From contig CAJTOM010000007.1 in NCBI GenBank assembly GCA_910577915.1, positions 1 through 57,700 on the forward strand: DNA of 57,700 bases, in the 5' to 3' direction. Under the pieces are notes generated by a model. The model did not search any database and was not told the DNA's origin. It saw nothing but the letters and a program-made list of their open reading frames with translations. Positions 7,697-16,059 of this stretch are shown piece by piece. Each line of letters starts with the position of its first letter. Position 1 is the stretch's first letter. The DNA comes from an uncultured Oscillospiraceae bacterium (lineage in GTDB: Bacteria; Bacillota; Clostridia; Oscillospirales; Oscillospiraceae). Position numbers and translations under genes: made by a program.

Positions 7697-8308
7697 TCAC
7701 CCCAGCGTCAGCACCGCCACCTGGGGCTCCAGCTCCCCTGGGTTCTCCAGTACATTCCCCGGAACCCGCCGCACCTGTTCCGCCGGGTACAGCCGGAGGA
7801 AGTCCTCCACCGTGGCCAGCTCGTCGAAGCCCCGCTCGCCGTCCCGGTAGTGCATGGGCACCACCACCCGCGCGCCCAGGGCCTCTGCCGCCGCCTTTGC
7901 GCCGGCGGCATCGATGGTGTAGTACCCGCCCACCGGCGCCAGAACTACATCGCAGGGTCCGATGGCCGCCGCCTGCTCCCGGCTGAGGGGGTGGCCCAGG
8001 TCCCCCAGGTGGACCACCCGCAGCCCCTCGGCCTCGAAGCGGCGCACGGTGTTCCTGCCCCGCAGCGCGCCCTCCTGGTCGTCGTGGAAGGTTTCCACTT
8101 CAGTAACCGTAAAGGGATTTTCCTTCCCATCAATCAGACGTACCCGCTCGGTGTAGCCGTGGTCGAAGTGGTCGTGGCTGCAGTAGACCGCGTGGGCCGC
8201 CGCCTCAATGTCCGGCAGTCCCCGGACCTGGTGGTAGGGGTCCAGCAGCGCCCGGAAGCCGCCGCTCTCCAGCAGAAAGCAGGAGTGTCCCAGCCATGTA
8301 ATCGTCAT
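7697..8308 (-). CDS. Metallo-beta-lactamase-fold hydrolase (UlaG/UPF0173-like)
   Basis: This 203-residue protein has the metal-binding signature SHDHFDH (residues 44-50) after an N-terminal MTITWLGHSCFLLE strand, typical of the short single-domain MBL proteins related to UlaG and UPF0173. Later ligands appear in HLGDLGH and in the PMHYRDG segment. The start is the ATG at 8308, preceded by GAGGAGG; an upstream TTG at 8326 is inside the ribosome site. It stands alone, transcribed against the acetogenesis operon. The substrate is not predictable; cytoplasmic, since there is no signal peptide. Confidence 0.82.
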   Translation of the reverse strand: MTITWLGHSCFLLESGGFRALLDPYHQVRGLPDIEAAAHAVYCSHDHFDHGYTERVRLIDGKENPFTVTEVETFHDDQEGALRGRNTVRRFEAEGLRVVHLGDLGHPLSREQAAAIGPCDVVLAPVGGYYTIDAAGAKAAAEALGARVVVPMHYRDGERGFDELATVEDFLRLYPAEQVRRVPGNVLENPGELEPQVAVLTLG

Positions 8309-8492
8309 CACAAAACGCCTCCTCAACAGATAAAAATTCTACGCTTATTGTAGCCTCTTTTTTCCAGTTTTGCAAGATCCTCCCCCCTCTTTTCCGCTCT
8401 GGGCGCAATTGACAGCGCCGCCGCCTCATGTTTTCCCCGGTTCCGCTCATACTACGGGCGTTGACAAAATCAATCGGGGAGGAATATGGAAC

Positions 8493-10529
8493 ATGCGCGA
8501 GACAACGCCGACGGCCCTGGGGGGAAACCGTCTGTCATACGAAAAATCCCCCTATCTGCGCCAGCACGCCCAGGATCCGGTCCACTGGCTGCCCTGGTGC
8601 CCAGGGGCCTTCCACCGGGCCATCACCGAGGACAAGCCAATCTTTCTGTCCATCGGCTACTCCACCTGCCACTGGTGCCACGTGATGGGCCGGGAGACCT
8701 TCCAGGACCCGGAAGTGGCCCGGATGTTAAACCGGGGCTTCGTCTCCGTGAAGGTGGACCGGGAGGAGCGGCCGGACGTGGACGCGGTCTATATGGAGGC
8801 CTGCCAGCTGCTCACCGGCTCCGGGGGCTGGCCGCTGACCATTCTGATGACGCCGGATCAGAAACCCTTCTGGGCGGGGACCTATCTGCCCCCCAGGGGC
8901 CAGGGGGGCGGCCTGGGGCTGGTGGAGCTGCTGGACGAGGTGGAGCGGCTGTGGCAGTCCGACCGGGAGCGGCTGCTGGAGCTGGGATGCCGGGTGGCCG
9001 GGCAGGTGGCCCGGCAGGAGCGGGTCCACGCCGCCGTGCCGGACCGAGCCCTGCTGCTGGAGGCCGCCGGCCAGCTGCGCCGCCGCTTCGACCGGGAGAA
9101 CGGGGGATTTGGCGGTGCGCCCAAGTTCCCCTCCCCCTATCAGCTGCTCTTTCTGCTGGAGCTGGCCCGGCGGGAGGGGGACCGGGAGGCCTTGGAGATG
9201 GCGGAGGTCACCCTGCGGCAGATGGCCAGGGGCGGCATCTTTGACCAGCTGGGCGGGGGCTTCTGCCGCTACAGCACCGACCGGCGCTGGCACATGCCCC
9301 ACTTTGAGAAGATGCTCTATGACAACGCCCTGCTGGCCTGCGCCTACCTGGAGGCCTACGCCCAGACCGGGCGGCCCTTCTACCGGGAGGTGGCCTGCCG
9401 GACCCTGGACTACGCTATCGAGGAGCTGGGGCTGCCCGGCGGCGGCTTCGCCTGCGGCCAGGACGCGGACAGCGAGGGGCGGGAGGGCCGCTTCTACCTG
9501 CTGACAGCGGCGGACGTCCGGGAGGCCCTGGGGGCGGCGGAAGCGGCGGCGTTCTGCCGCCGGTACGGCATCGGGGAGGGGGACAGCGTACCCCACCTGC
9601 TGGAGGATGAGGACTACGGCCGCGCCTGGCGGGAGGAGGGGGACCGGTGCCGGCGCGTGGCGGCCCTCCGCCGCCGGCGCTGCGTCCTCCACCGGGACGA
9701 GAAGGTGGTGGTCAGCTGGAACGCCATGATGATCGCGGCCCTGGCCAAGGCCTACCGGGTGCTGGGAGAGCGCCGGTACCTGGGGGCGGCGGAGGCGGCC
9801 CGGCTGTTTCTCAAGACCCGGCTGACCCGGCCCGACGGCCGGCTGTATCTGTGCTGGCGGGACCGGGAGCCGGCCCAGGACGGCCAGCTGGACGACTACG
9901 CCTTCTACTGCTGGGCTCTGCTGGAGCTGTACGAGGCCAATTTCTCCGTATCCTGCCTGCGGGAGGCGGCGGCTCTGGCGGAGCAGATGGAGGCGCTGTT
10001 CTGGGACAAGGAGCAGGGGGGCTTTTTCCGCACCCCCGCCGGCGGCGAGCGGCTGATTGCCCGGCAGAAGGAGGCCGCTGATGCCGGTACGCCCTCCGGC
10101 AATGGAGCGGCGGCCCTGGCCCTGACGGAGTTGGCCCGGCTCACCGGGGAGCCCCGGTTCCGGGCCCTGGCCGGGGAGCAGCTGGCCTGGCTGGCCGGGG
10201 AGGCGGCGGTCTATCCGGCGGCCCGGTGCTTTGCCCTGCTGGCCATGGCCCGGGCGGTATACCCCGGCCGGGAGCTGGTGTGCGTGTGCGCCGGGGGTGC
10301 GCCGGAGTGGCTGGCCGGGGCGGGGGAGGCCTACCGCCTGAGCGCTCTGGTAAAGACGCCCGACAACCAGCGGGCCCTGGCCCGGCTGGCTCCCTTCACG
10401 GCGGACTATCCTCTCCCGGCGGAGGGGGAGCGGTTCTACCTGTGCCGGGAGGGGGCCTGCGCCCCGCCGGCGGAGACGCTGGAGGACCTGCGCCGGCTGG
10501 TGGCTGCGGAGGGCGTGCCCGTATCATAG
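8493..10529 (+). CDS. DUF255/YyaL-type thioredoxin-domain protein
   Basis: A 678-residue protein of the YyaL/SSP411 family. The N-terminal domain (about residues 10-170) is thioredoxin-like with a CHWC motif (C59, C62) in SIGYSTCHWCHVMG. The rest is an alpha/alpha barrel similar to N-acylglucosamine 2-epimerase or six-hairpin glycosidase folds (PKFPSPYQL, DQLGGGFCRYS, HFEKMLYDNA). The biochemical role of the family is not established. The start is the ATG at 8493 behind GGGGAGG. It is monocistronic, ending 35 bases before a strong hairpin. Confidence 0.88.
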   Translation: MRETTPTALGGNRLSYEKSPYLRQHAQDPVHWLPWCPGAFHRAITEDKPIFLSIGYSTCHWCHVMGRETFQDPEVARMLNRGFVSVKVDREERPDVDAVYMEACQLLTGSGGWPLTILMTPDQKPFWAGTYLPPRGQGGGLGLVELLDEVERLWQSDRERLLELGCRVAGQVARQERVHAAVPDRALLLEAAGQLRRRFDRENGGFGGAPKFPSPYQLLFLLELARREGDREALEMAEVTLRQMARGGIFDQLGGGFCRYSTDRRWHMPHFEKMLYDNALLACAYLEAYAQTGRPFYREVACRTLDYAIEELGLPGGGFACGQDADSEGREGRFYLLTAADVREALGAAEAAAFCRRYGIGEGDSVPHLLEDEDYGRAWREEGDRCRRVAALRRRRCVLHRDEKVVVSWNAMMIAALAKAYRVLGERRYLGAAEAARLFLKTRLTRPDGRLYLCWRDREPAQDGQLDDYAFYCWALLELYEANFSVSCLREAAALAEQMEALFWDKEQGGFFRTPAGGERLIARQKEAADAGTPSGNGAAALALTELARLTGEPRFRALAGEQLAWLAGEAAVYPAARCFALLAMARAVYPGRELVCVCAGGAPEWLAGAGEAYRLSALVKTPDNQRALARLAPFTADYPLPAEGERFYLCREGACAPPAETLEDLRRLVAAEGVPVS

Positions 10530-10563
10530 GATTTCCTCAACAAAGCATTTCCCTTAAAAGCGT

Positions 10564-10597
10564 CGGGGACTATGCGCACGCTGGCGCATAGTCCCCG
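10564..10597. terminator. Bidirectional hairpin terminator
   Basis: A perfect 14-bp stem (10564-10577 with 10584-10597, give or take one base) surrounds the loop ACGCTG between two convergent genes. Confidence 0.7.
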
Positions 10598-10610
10598 TAT
10601 GTTGTCTATG

Positions 10611-10850
10611 TTACAGCGCGTCGGACCGCACCAGGATCTTCCCGGCGTCCGCCCGGCGCAGGGCGATCACCGCACCGCACACGGCGTAGGCCACCGGGTC
10701 CCCCCAAGGGCTCTCCTGGACCGCGGCCACGGTGCCGCCGGGCACAAAGCCCAGATCCAGCAGCCGCCGGCGCTGCTCCTCCGGAGCGGAGAGGGCGGCC
10801 ACAGCGGCCCGCTGACCCACCGCCAGGCTGTCCAGCGTCATATCCTCCAT
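10611..10850 (-). CDS. feoA: FeoA-domain protein
   Basis: A 79-residue SH3-like FeoA protein, usually an accessory of the ferrous-iron transporter FeoB. The pattern is typical: an N-terminal strand pair, RRRLLDLGFVPGGTVAAVQ, then a strand ending AVCGAVIALRRADAGKILV. The start is set at the ATG at 10850 behind AAAGGAGG; the longer frame upstream contains no better site. No feoB is in the window, so it may be a stand-alone regulator or partner of a distant feoB. It follows the amidase gene by about 100 bases on the same strand. Confidence 0.8.
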   Translation of the reverse strand: MEDMTLDSLAVGQRAAVAALSAPEEQRRRLLDLGFVPGGTVAAVQESPWGDPVAYAVCGAVIALRRADAGKILVRSDAL

Positions 10851-10951
10851 CTGAGGACTTCCTCCTTTAATGAAAAGCGCGCAGCGCTTCATCATAAAAT
10901 CACGCGGCATCCCATGGAAAAAGGTGCCGGCTCTACCAGTGTATGCCCGCC

Positions 10952-11782
10952 TCACCCGGCCAGTGCCAGATACGCCAGCACGCCGTCGGCGATTCCCTGG
11001 GCCAGACGGGCCTGATAGTCCGCCTCAGCCAGCAGCGCCAGCTCCCCGGGGGTGGACATGTAGCCGCACTCCACCAGGGCCGCCGGCATTTGGGCGGTGC
11101 GCAGCACCGCCAGATTGGGCCGGGCCTCGCTGCCCATGTCCTCTGCCCCGGCGGCCTCCATCATGGTCTGGCGCAGGAGCTGGGCCAGCTGCCAGCCGAT
11201 GCACTCCTCGCTGTAGGCGGCGGTGTAGATGCCCCTGGCTTCCGGATTGGTGAGGCTGGCGTTGCAGTGGACGCTGACGAACAGGTCCGCCTGCTGGCCG
11301 TTGGCCATGGCCGTGCGGTCGTAGAGGCCCACGTCCCGGTCGTCGGTCCGGGTGAGGATGACCTCCAGTCCCGCCTCCTCCAGCAGAGCGCCAGCCTGGA
11401 GGGCGATGGAGAGGTTCAGGTCCTTCTCGTCCACACCGCCGTAGCTGGCGCCTCTGGCGGAGCCGCCGTGACCGGGGTCCAGCACCACCAGGGGAACGCG
11501 CTCCTCCTCATCCTCCCCGGACGCGGGGCTCTCCTCTGCTGGGGCGGAGGTGATGGCGGCGGTGCGGGTTCTGGGATCCCAGTTCACCGTGTATCCCAGG
11601 GCCTCCGCCGCCGCCCGCAGGGGGATCATGGTGACGCCTCTGTCGTTTATGTAGGCCTCCTCCGTGTCCAGTATCTGTCCGTCCACGGTGATTGTCACGC
11701 CTCCCCGGTCCGCCCCGGCGGCGGTGAGGGAGAGCAGGAACAGCAGGCCCAGGGCCAGCAGCAACGAGTAGAGGCGTTTCAT
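10952..11782 (-). CDS. N-acetylmuramoyl-L-alanine amidase with stalk domain
   Basis: A secreted 276-residue cell-wall hydrolase. Residues 1-23 are a Sec signal peptide (KRLYSLLLALGLLFLLSL). Residues 28-80 form one copper-amine-oxidase-N-like stalk unit (PLRAAAEALGYTVNWD). Residues 97-276 are an Amidase_3 zinc domain: VLDPGHGG with His105, a Glu ligand region around EKDLNL, SVHCNA, and the catalytic Glu in ALVECGYMS. It should cleave the bond between MurNAc and the stem peptide. Its promoter is at 11824-11853. Confidence 0.9.
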   Translation of the reverse strand: MKRLYSLLLALGLLFLLSLTAAGADRGGVTITVDGQILDTEEAYINDRGVTMIPLRAAAEALGYTVNWDPRTRTAAITSAPAEESPASGEDEEERVPLVVLDPGHGGSARGASYGGVDEKDLNLSIALQAGALLEEAGLEVILTRTDDRDVGLYDRTAMANGQQADLFVSVHCNASLTNPEARGIYTAAYSEECIGWQLAQLLRQTMMEAAGAEDMGSEARPNLAVLRTAQMPAALVECGYMSTPGELALLAEADYQARLAQGIADGVLAYLALAG

Positions 11783-11823
11783 CAGACAAGTTCCTTTCCT
11801 GACGGCGAGCGCCGTTTTTGTCC

Positions 11824-11853
11824 ATTATACCCGACCCCGGTCCCGCCGCGCAA
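11824..11853 (-). promoter_or_regulatory. Promoter of the amidase gene
   Basis: On the minus strand TTGCGC (11853-11848) and a perfect TATAAT (11829-11824) are 18 bases apart, about 40 bases before the start codon. Confidence 0.6.
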
Positions 11854-12026
11854 GAGGTAATATGTGGAAGGATATAGGTTACGTTTTTATTTGCACACAA
11901 ATGTACAATTTCTCCCTTATTTTACTACCTATTTGTAGGGGGCCTGCCGCTGAGGCAGCCAAACCCTAAAGCGGAAACAGAGAGCCGCATCAAAAAAGAG
12001 GACTGGGAGAGGGGCGGATACTGGTC

Positions 12027-12053
12027 AGGGCGGCAGGAAAAACCTGCCGCCCT
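12027..12053. terminator. Hairpin after the M17 aminopeptidase gene
   Basis: Arms 12027-12037 and 12043-12053 are perfect complements around AAAAA. It is 23 bases past the minus-strand stop codon. The remaining interval (11860-12026) shows no gene. Confidence 0.6.
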
Positions 12054-12075
12054 GTTTCCCTTATATCTGCCTATT

Positions 12076-13428
12076 CTACACCCTCTCCATCCCCCTGGCC
12101 AAATGGAAGAGGGTGCTGACCGCCGCGCCGGTGGCGCCGGGGGTCTGGTGCTGCCAGACGGGGGACTTAACGCTGGCGGTGCCGGCGATGTCCAGGTGCA
12201 TCCAGGGCCGGCCCTCGGTGAAGCGCCGGAGGAACAGCCCCGCCGTGATGGCCCCGCAGCCGTCCTTGCTGGTGTTGCGCATGTCCGCCAGATCGCTCTC
12301 AATCAGCTTTTCGTACTCCGGGAAGGCGGGCATCCGCCAGTACCGCTCTCCGGAGAGGGCGGCAGCGGCCTCCAGCCGGGCATACCAGCCGTCGTCGCTG
12401 GCCATCACCCCGGCGGCCACGTAACCCAGCATGGCCCACACCGCCCCGGTGAGAGTGGCCGCGTCCACCAGATGGGTGCACCCCTCCTCCCGGACCGCCC
12501 AGGTGAGGGCGTCGGCCAGGATCAGGCGGCCCTCGGCGTCGGTGTTGAGAACCTCCACGGACTGGCCGGAGAGGGTGGAAATCACGTCCCCCGGCACGGC
12601 GCTGTCCGGGGAGATGCGGTTCTCACAGGCTGGGACAATTGCGGTGACGTTCACCTTCACCCCCGCCGCCGCCAGAGCGCGCACCACGCCCGCCGCCGCC
12701 GCGCCGCCGGCCATGTCCCCCTTGATGCCCTCCATGGAGCTGGCGGCCTTGATGGAGTAGCCGCCGGTGTCCACGGTGACCCCCTTGCCGATCAGCCCCA
12801 GCACCGTTTTGCTCTCCGGCGCGCCGGTGTAGCGCAGCACCGCCAGGGCCGGGGGATGGCCGCTGCTGTCCCCCACCGCCAGCAGGCCCCCCAGGCCCCG
12901 CTCCGCCAGCTCCTGGCGGTGATAGATCCGGGCCTGGATAGGGAGATCCACCGCCAGCTCCGCCAGGGTCTGGGCAAAGAGCTCCGGCGTGAGCAGGTTG
13001 GCGGGGCGGTTGACCAGATTCCGGGTCTCCACAATGGACCGGGCCAGCCGGCAGGCGACGGCCAGATCCTCCTCCCGCCAGCCGCTGCCGCCGGCGTAGC
13101 AGGTGAGCTCCGGCTCCCAGCGGCCCGAGAGGGCGAAGGATTGGCGGTATCCGCCGCCGTAGACGCCCTCCATGGCGGCGCACAGCCCCTCCAGCCCCAG
13201 CTCCCCAGCGGCGGTGAGGTCAAAAAGGCAGCTCTCGCACTTCAGCTCCAGGGCGGTCTTCACCGCCTTGCCGTAGGCCTCCTTGCAGGCCAGGGGCGTC
13301 CACGCCTCTCCGCGGCCGACGGTGATGGAGACGGGGTCCGCCTCCGAGAGGCGGTAGCGGGTCTCCAGAAAGGCCCCCTCCACGGGGGATGCCTGGGCCT
13401 GAATGGTCTGCTGGCGGTATCGTTCCAC
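12076..13428 (-). CDS. pepA: M17 leucyl aminopeptidase family protein
   Basis: A cytosolic two-metal aminopeptidase that removes N-terminal residues from peptides. The C-terminal catalytic domain carries the family signature NTDAEGRLILADAL (metal ligands and catalytic Arg), a variant of the GKGxxFDSGG motif (GKGVTVDTGGYSIKA), and MEGIKGDMAGGAA. The N-terminal macro-like domain is reduced; the protein is about 450 residues against 480-500 usually. AAGGAGG is one base before an ATG at 13434 but 7 bases before a GTG at 13428, so the GTG is the more likely start. It is transcribed alone. Confidence 0.87.
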   Translation of the reverse strand: MERYRQQTIQAQASPVEGAFLETRYRLSEADPVSITVGRGEAWTPLACKEAYGKAVKTALELKCESCLFDLTAAGELGLEGLCAAMEGVYGGGYRQSFALSGRWEPELTCYAGGSGWREEDLAVACRLARSIVETRNLVNRPANLLTPELFAQTLAELAVDLPIQARIYHRQELAERGLGGLLAVGDSSGHPPALAVLRYTGAPESKTVLGLIGKGVTVDTGGYSIKAASSMEGIKGDMAGGAAAAGVVRALAAAGVKVNVTAIVPACENRISPDSAVPGDVISTLSGQSVEVLNTDAEGRLILADALTWAVREEGCTHLVDAATLTGAVWAMLGYVAAGVMASDDGWYARLEAAAALSGERYWRMPAFPEYEKLIESDLADMRNTSKDGCGAITAGLFLRRFTEGRPWMHLDIAGTASVKSPVWQHQTPGATGAAVSTLFHLARGMERV

Positions 13429-13540
13429 AATCATTCCTCCTTCTCGCCCGGCGGGGCCGGGCTGTATGTAGGAGCTATTATATCACCGGAATGGCGGGAT
13501 GGCAAGGCGGACCTCCCGCGCCTGGGGCCGGCGGGGACAA

Positions 13541-13562
13541 AAAAAGCCCCCGCCTGGGGCGG
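13541..13562 (-). terminator. Rho-independent terminator
   Basis: A GCCCCCGCC/GGCGGGGGC stem is followed on the minus strand by a run of seven T. It sits directly after the stop of the 13574-13984 gene. Confidence 0.75.
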
Positions 13563-13573
13563 GGGCGCGGGGT

Positions 13574-13984
13574 TTACTCCATGTCCACGTTGATGTGGTC
13601 CGTGCCGTGGGCCTCGAACTCGCCCATGTACTGCTCCATCCGGTCCATCACCTCGTCGTAGTTCTCCGCCGTGGCCCGTTCGGCGTCCAGGTCCCGGAGG
13701 GCCAGCTCCTCGGCCAGAATCTCGAAGAAGGTGATGTCCTCATAGGCCATAATGGCCTCGTGGATGCCCCCCTCCGCGAAGGCACGGGAGGGGATGATCT
13801 CCCCGTTGTACAGCTCCACCAGGGGGGCCATGCCGTGGTCCAGGCAGTGGGAGAAGATCAGGCTCTCCACCTTGTCATAGTCCGTGATCCGGTCGTCCCC
13901 GCGGGTGGAGTTGAGCACCCAGTTGCCTATGTATACCAGATCCAGCAGACGGCGGTATTGCTTTTCGGTCAGATGCAGGTCCAT
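13574..13984 (-). CDS. Conserved hypothetical protein, acidic
   Basis: A 136-residue acidic cytoplasmic protein with no signal peptide or membrane segment. It starts MDLHLTEKQYRRLLDLVYIGNWVLNS, which predicts an alpha-helical N terminus, and ends with a helix rich in Glu, Met and Asp (EVMDRMEQYMGEFEAHG). AAAGGAGG lies 6 bases before the ATG, and a rho-independent terminator follows at once, so it is a monocistronic gene. I do not recognise a functional family. Confidence 0.75.
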   Translation of the reverse strand: MDLHLTEKQYRRLLDLVYIGNWVLNSTRGDDRITDYDKVESLIFSHCLDHGMAPLVELYNGEIIPSRAFAEGGIHEAIMAYEDITFFEILAEELALRDLDAERATAENYDEVMDRMEQYMGEFEAHGTDHINVDME

Positions 13985-14095
13985 GGCTGCCTCCTTTCGC
14001 TGCGCGGCGGTCCCGCGTGGTCAGTAGTCACAAGTATAGCAGAACTCCACGGAAAATTCCACAGAAAATACAGGGCAAAAAGCCCAAATTTTTAC

Positions 14096-14124
14096 TTGTG
14101 ATCGGGGATAAAACATAGTACAAT
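14096..14124 (+). promoter_or_regulatory. Promoter of murI
   Basis: TTGTGA (14096-14101) and TACAAT (14119-14124) are separated by 17 bases, 54 bases upstream of the murI start. Confidence 0.65.
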
Positions 14125-14178
14125 GTAAAAGTTATTGTTGTGCCCGCCTGGGGGCGGGGACGGGAGGAGGCATGCCCT

Positions 14179-14991
14179 TTGAACCAGCGGCCCATCGGCG
14201 TTTTTGACTCAGGACTGGGGGGGCTGACCGCGGTGCGGCGGCTCCGCGAGCTCATGCCCTCTGAGAACATTATATACTTCGGAGACACCGCCCGTGTCCC
14301 CTACGGCAACCGGGCGAGGGAGACCCTCCTGAAATATGCCCGGCAGGATCTGCGCTTTCTGCGCTCCTTCGATCTCAAGGCGGTGGTGGTGGCCTGCGGC
14401 ACCGTGAGCACCAATTGTCTGGAGGCGCTCCAGGCGGAGAGCGACATCCCCATTGTGGGGGTGGTGGAGCCGGCGGTGCGGCGGGCGGCGGCCCTCAGCC
14501 GGAACCGGCGGGTGGGCCTGGCGGCCACCCGGGCCTCCGTCAGCAGCGGGGCCTATGAGCGGGCCTTTCACCGGCAGGACCCGGCGCTGGCGGTCCACAG
14601 CCTGCCCTGCCCCCTGTTTGTCCCCCTGGTGGAGGAGGGGCGCTGCCGCCCCGGCGACGTGGTCATTGAGACCGTGGCGGCGGAGTACCTGGCTCCCCTG
14701 CGGGAGGCGGGGGTGGACACCCTGGTGCTGGGCTGCACCCACTACCCCCTGCTCACGGACGTGATCGGGGCGGTGATGGGTCCCGGCGTATCCCTGGTGG
14801 ACGTGGGGGCCGAGGCGGCCCGGGCCTGCCGGGACCTGCTGGCGGCGGCGGACGGCCTGGCGGAGCGCGCCTCCGGCTCGGCCTGCTTCTACACCAGCGA
14901 CCGGGTGGTGGATTTCCGGCGGCTGGCCGCCCTGTTTTTGGGAGAGGAGGGTCCTGTGGAGGTGCGGCAAACCGACATCACACAGTATTGA
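14179..14991 (+). CDS. murI: Glutamate racemase
   Basis: It makes D-glutamate for peptidoglycan. The 270-residue protein has the racemase landmarks: IGVFDSGLGGL (Asp10), first catalytic Cys in VACGTVSTN (Cys73; most homologues read ACNTAS) and second Cys in LGCTHYPLL. The start is a TTG at 14179, 8 bases after GGAGGAGG; a GTG at 14140 would precede the ribosome site and an ATG at 14172 is out of frame. The DUF1934 gene follows after 7 bases. Confidence 0.9.
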   Translation: MNQRPIGVFDSGLGGLTAVRRLRELMPSENIIYFGDTARVPYGNRARETLLKYARQDLRFLRSFDLKAVVVACGTVSTNCLEALQAESDIPIVGVVEPAVRRAAALSRNRRVGLAATRASVSSGAYERAFHRQDPALAVHSLPCPLFVPLVEEGRCRPGDVVIETVAAEYLAPLREAGVDTLVLGCTHYPLLTDVIGAVMGPGVSLVDVGAEAARACRDLLAAADGLAERASGSACFYTSDRVVDFRRLAALFLGEEGPVEVRQTDITQY

Positions 14992-14998
14992 GGGAGCG

Positions 14999-15430
14999 AT
15001 GGAAGAGAAACAAGTCATCCTGTTTGTCCGCGGCGAGCAGTCCTTTGACGGTATGACCCCCGACGCCACGGAGCTGATGACCGAGGGGGTCATGGCCCTG
15101 GAGGGGGATGAGATCACCCTGACCTATCAGGAGACGGAGCTGACGGGGATGGCAGGCACCACCACCTGTTTTATTGTCCGCGGGGACAGGGTGGAGCTCC
15201 GCCGCACCGGCGGCATCAACTCTCAGATTATTTTTCAGCTGGGCAAGCGGCACAGCTCTCTGTATGAGACTCCCTGGGGCACGATCCAGGTGGACGTAGC
15301 CACCACCGCGCTGAGCCACCGGCTCACCAGCCGGGGCGGTGTGATGGATATTCGATTCAGCATTGCGGTGGATCATCAGGTCACCGGGGAGAATCATTTC
15401 AAAGTGCGGGTGAGGGAGAGCGGGAGATAG
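14999..15430 (+). CDS. DUF1934 (YwiB-like) protein
   Basis: A 143-residue all-beta protein with the calycin-like pattern of DUF1934: MALEGDEITLTYQETEL, a GTTTCFIV strand, and FSIAVDHQVTGENHFKVRV at the end. Function is unproven; members often lie beside arginyl-tRNA synthetase or cell-wall genes in Firmicutes. It is translated from an ATG 7 bases after murI, so the two are co-transcribed. Repeat B begins immediately at its stop codon. Confidence 0.82.
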   Translation: MEEKQVILFVRGEQSFDGMTPDATELMTEGVMALEGDEITLTYQETELTGMAGTTTCFIVRGDRVELRRTGGINSQIIFQLGKRHSSLYETPWGTIQVDVATTALSHRLTSRGGVMDIRFSIAVDHQVTGENHFKVRVRESGR

Positions 15431-15568
15431 GGCGGCGCGCCCTCCAGGCGCAAGGGGGGGCTGGGTTGCAGCCCTACAGCCCCAGGGGCTACGCGCCCCC
15501 GGACCCTGCGGTTACTTTTTGTGCGAACAAAAAGTAACCAAAAAGTCGCTGGAACCGGGGGTTCCAGA
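15431..15568 (+). repeat. Repeat B, copy 1
   Basis: The copy begins at the stop codon of the DUF1934 gene. It contains GGGCTGGGTTGCAGCCCTAC, a GGGGCTACGCGCCCC segment, then a perfect 13-bp hairpin (15510-15522 with 15527-15539) made of GGTTACTTTTTGT and its complement, followed by A/T-rich AAAAAGT and a last small hairpin. The T-rich hairpin could serve as a terminator. Confidence 0.75.
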
Positions 15569-15919
15569 CCTCCCTCTCGGGGCCGCCCGGAGGGCGCGCC
15601 GCCTCGGCGGGGGATTTGCGGACATTGGTTGCAGGTGAAGAGTTGCGGTGCCACGTGAACAAGAAATCCTTCGGGCATCTGATCTAGTGGCTTGGCACTT
15701 GAATAACTCCGCCTGCCGGCCTTTTAAAGGGGTAGAGCCATCAATAGGGGAGCGCACTATTGAAAGATTCGCCTAAAACTGCGAGCCTCCGGCCCCGTCG
15801 CCCGAAGACTGCCGTTAGGACACTCCAAAACAGAAGCAGAAGTCCGGGGAAGCGGTCGGTACTAAATTTAGACAAACCAGACCTGGCCTCGGGCGTAAAA
15901 TAAAATCAAAACATGAGGA

Positions 15920-16059
15920 ATCCAAAACCTCCGGTTTTGGCAACTTTTTGGTTACTTTTTGTTTGCACAAAAAGTAACCGCAGGGCGCGGGGGCGCGTAG
16001 CCCCCGCAAGCTGTAGGGCTGCAACCCAGCCCCCCTCGCCGCCCGGAGGGCGGCGACGC
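15920..16059 (-). repeat. Repeat B, copy 2
   Basis: On the minus strand this copy starts at the spoIIE stop codon and repeats copy 1 closely: GCCGCCCTCCGGGCGGCG, GGGCTGGGTTGCAGCCCTAC, then the same 13-bp hairpin (15950-15962 with 15967-15979). The final small hairpin has a different sequence (CCAAAACC arms) but the same position. Confidence 0.75.

Larger units (their letters stand above)
15431..16059. other. Gene-free block bounded by inverted copies of repeat B
   Basis: This 630-base interval lies between the 3' ends of two convergent genes. Its outer 130 or so bases on each side are inverted copies of repeat B. The inner part (about 15575-15920) is less GC-rich and has stops in all frames at gene-like spacing; I see no convincing protein, tRNA or known riboswitch in it. 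Confidence 0.6.

Noticed and set aside
4120..7700. Very long open frames on the minus strand opposite acsD and acsC-acsE
   Set aside because: They are the antisense of real high-GC genes, composed of Gly/His/Ala/Val-rich low-complexity sequence without family motifs or ribosome sites.
14140..14178. GTG at 14140 as the start of murI
   Set aside because: It precedes the GGAGGAGG ribosome site; the TTG at 14179 has correct spacing and gives the normal racemase N terminus.
15394..15757. Short frames inside the repeat B block that read as proteins of 80-95 residues
   Set aside because: They run through the repeats and hairpins, lack ribosome sites and have no recognisable sequence pattern.
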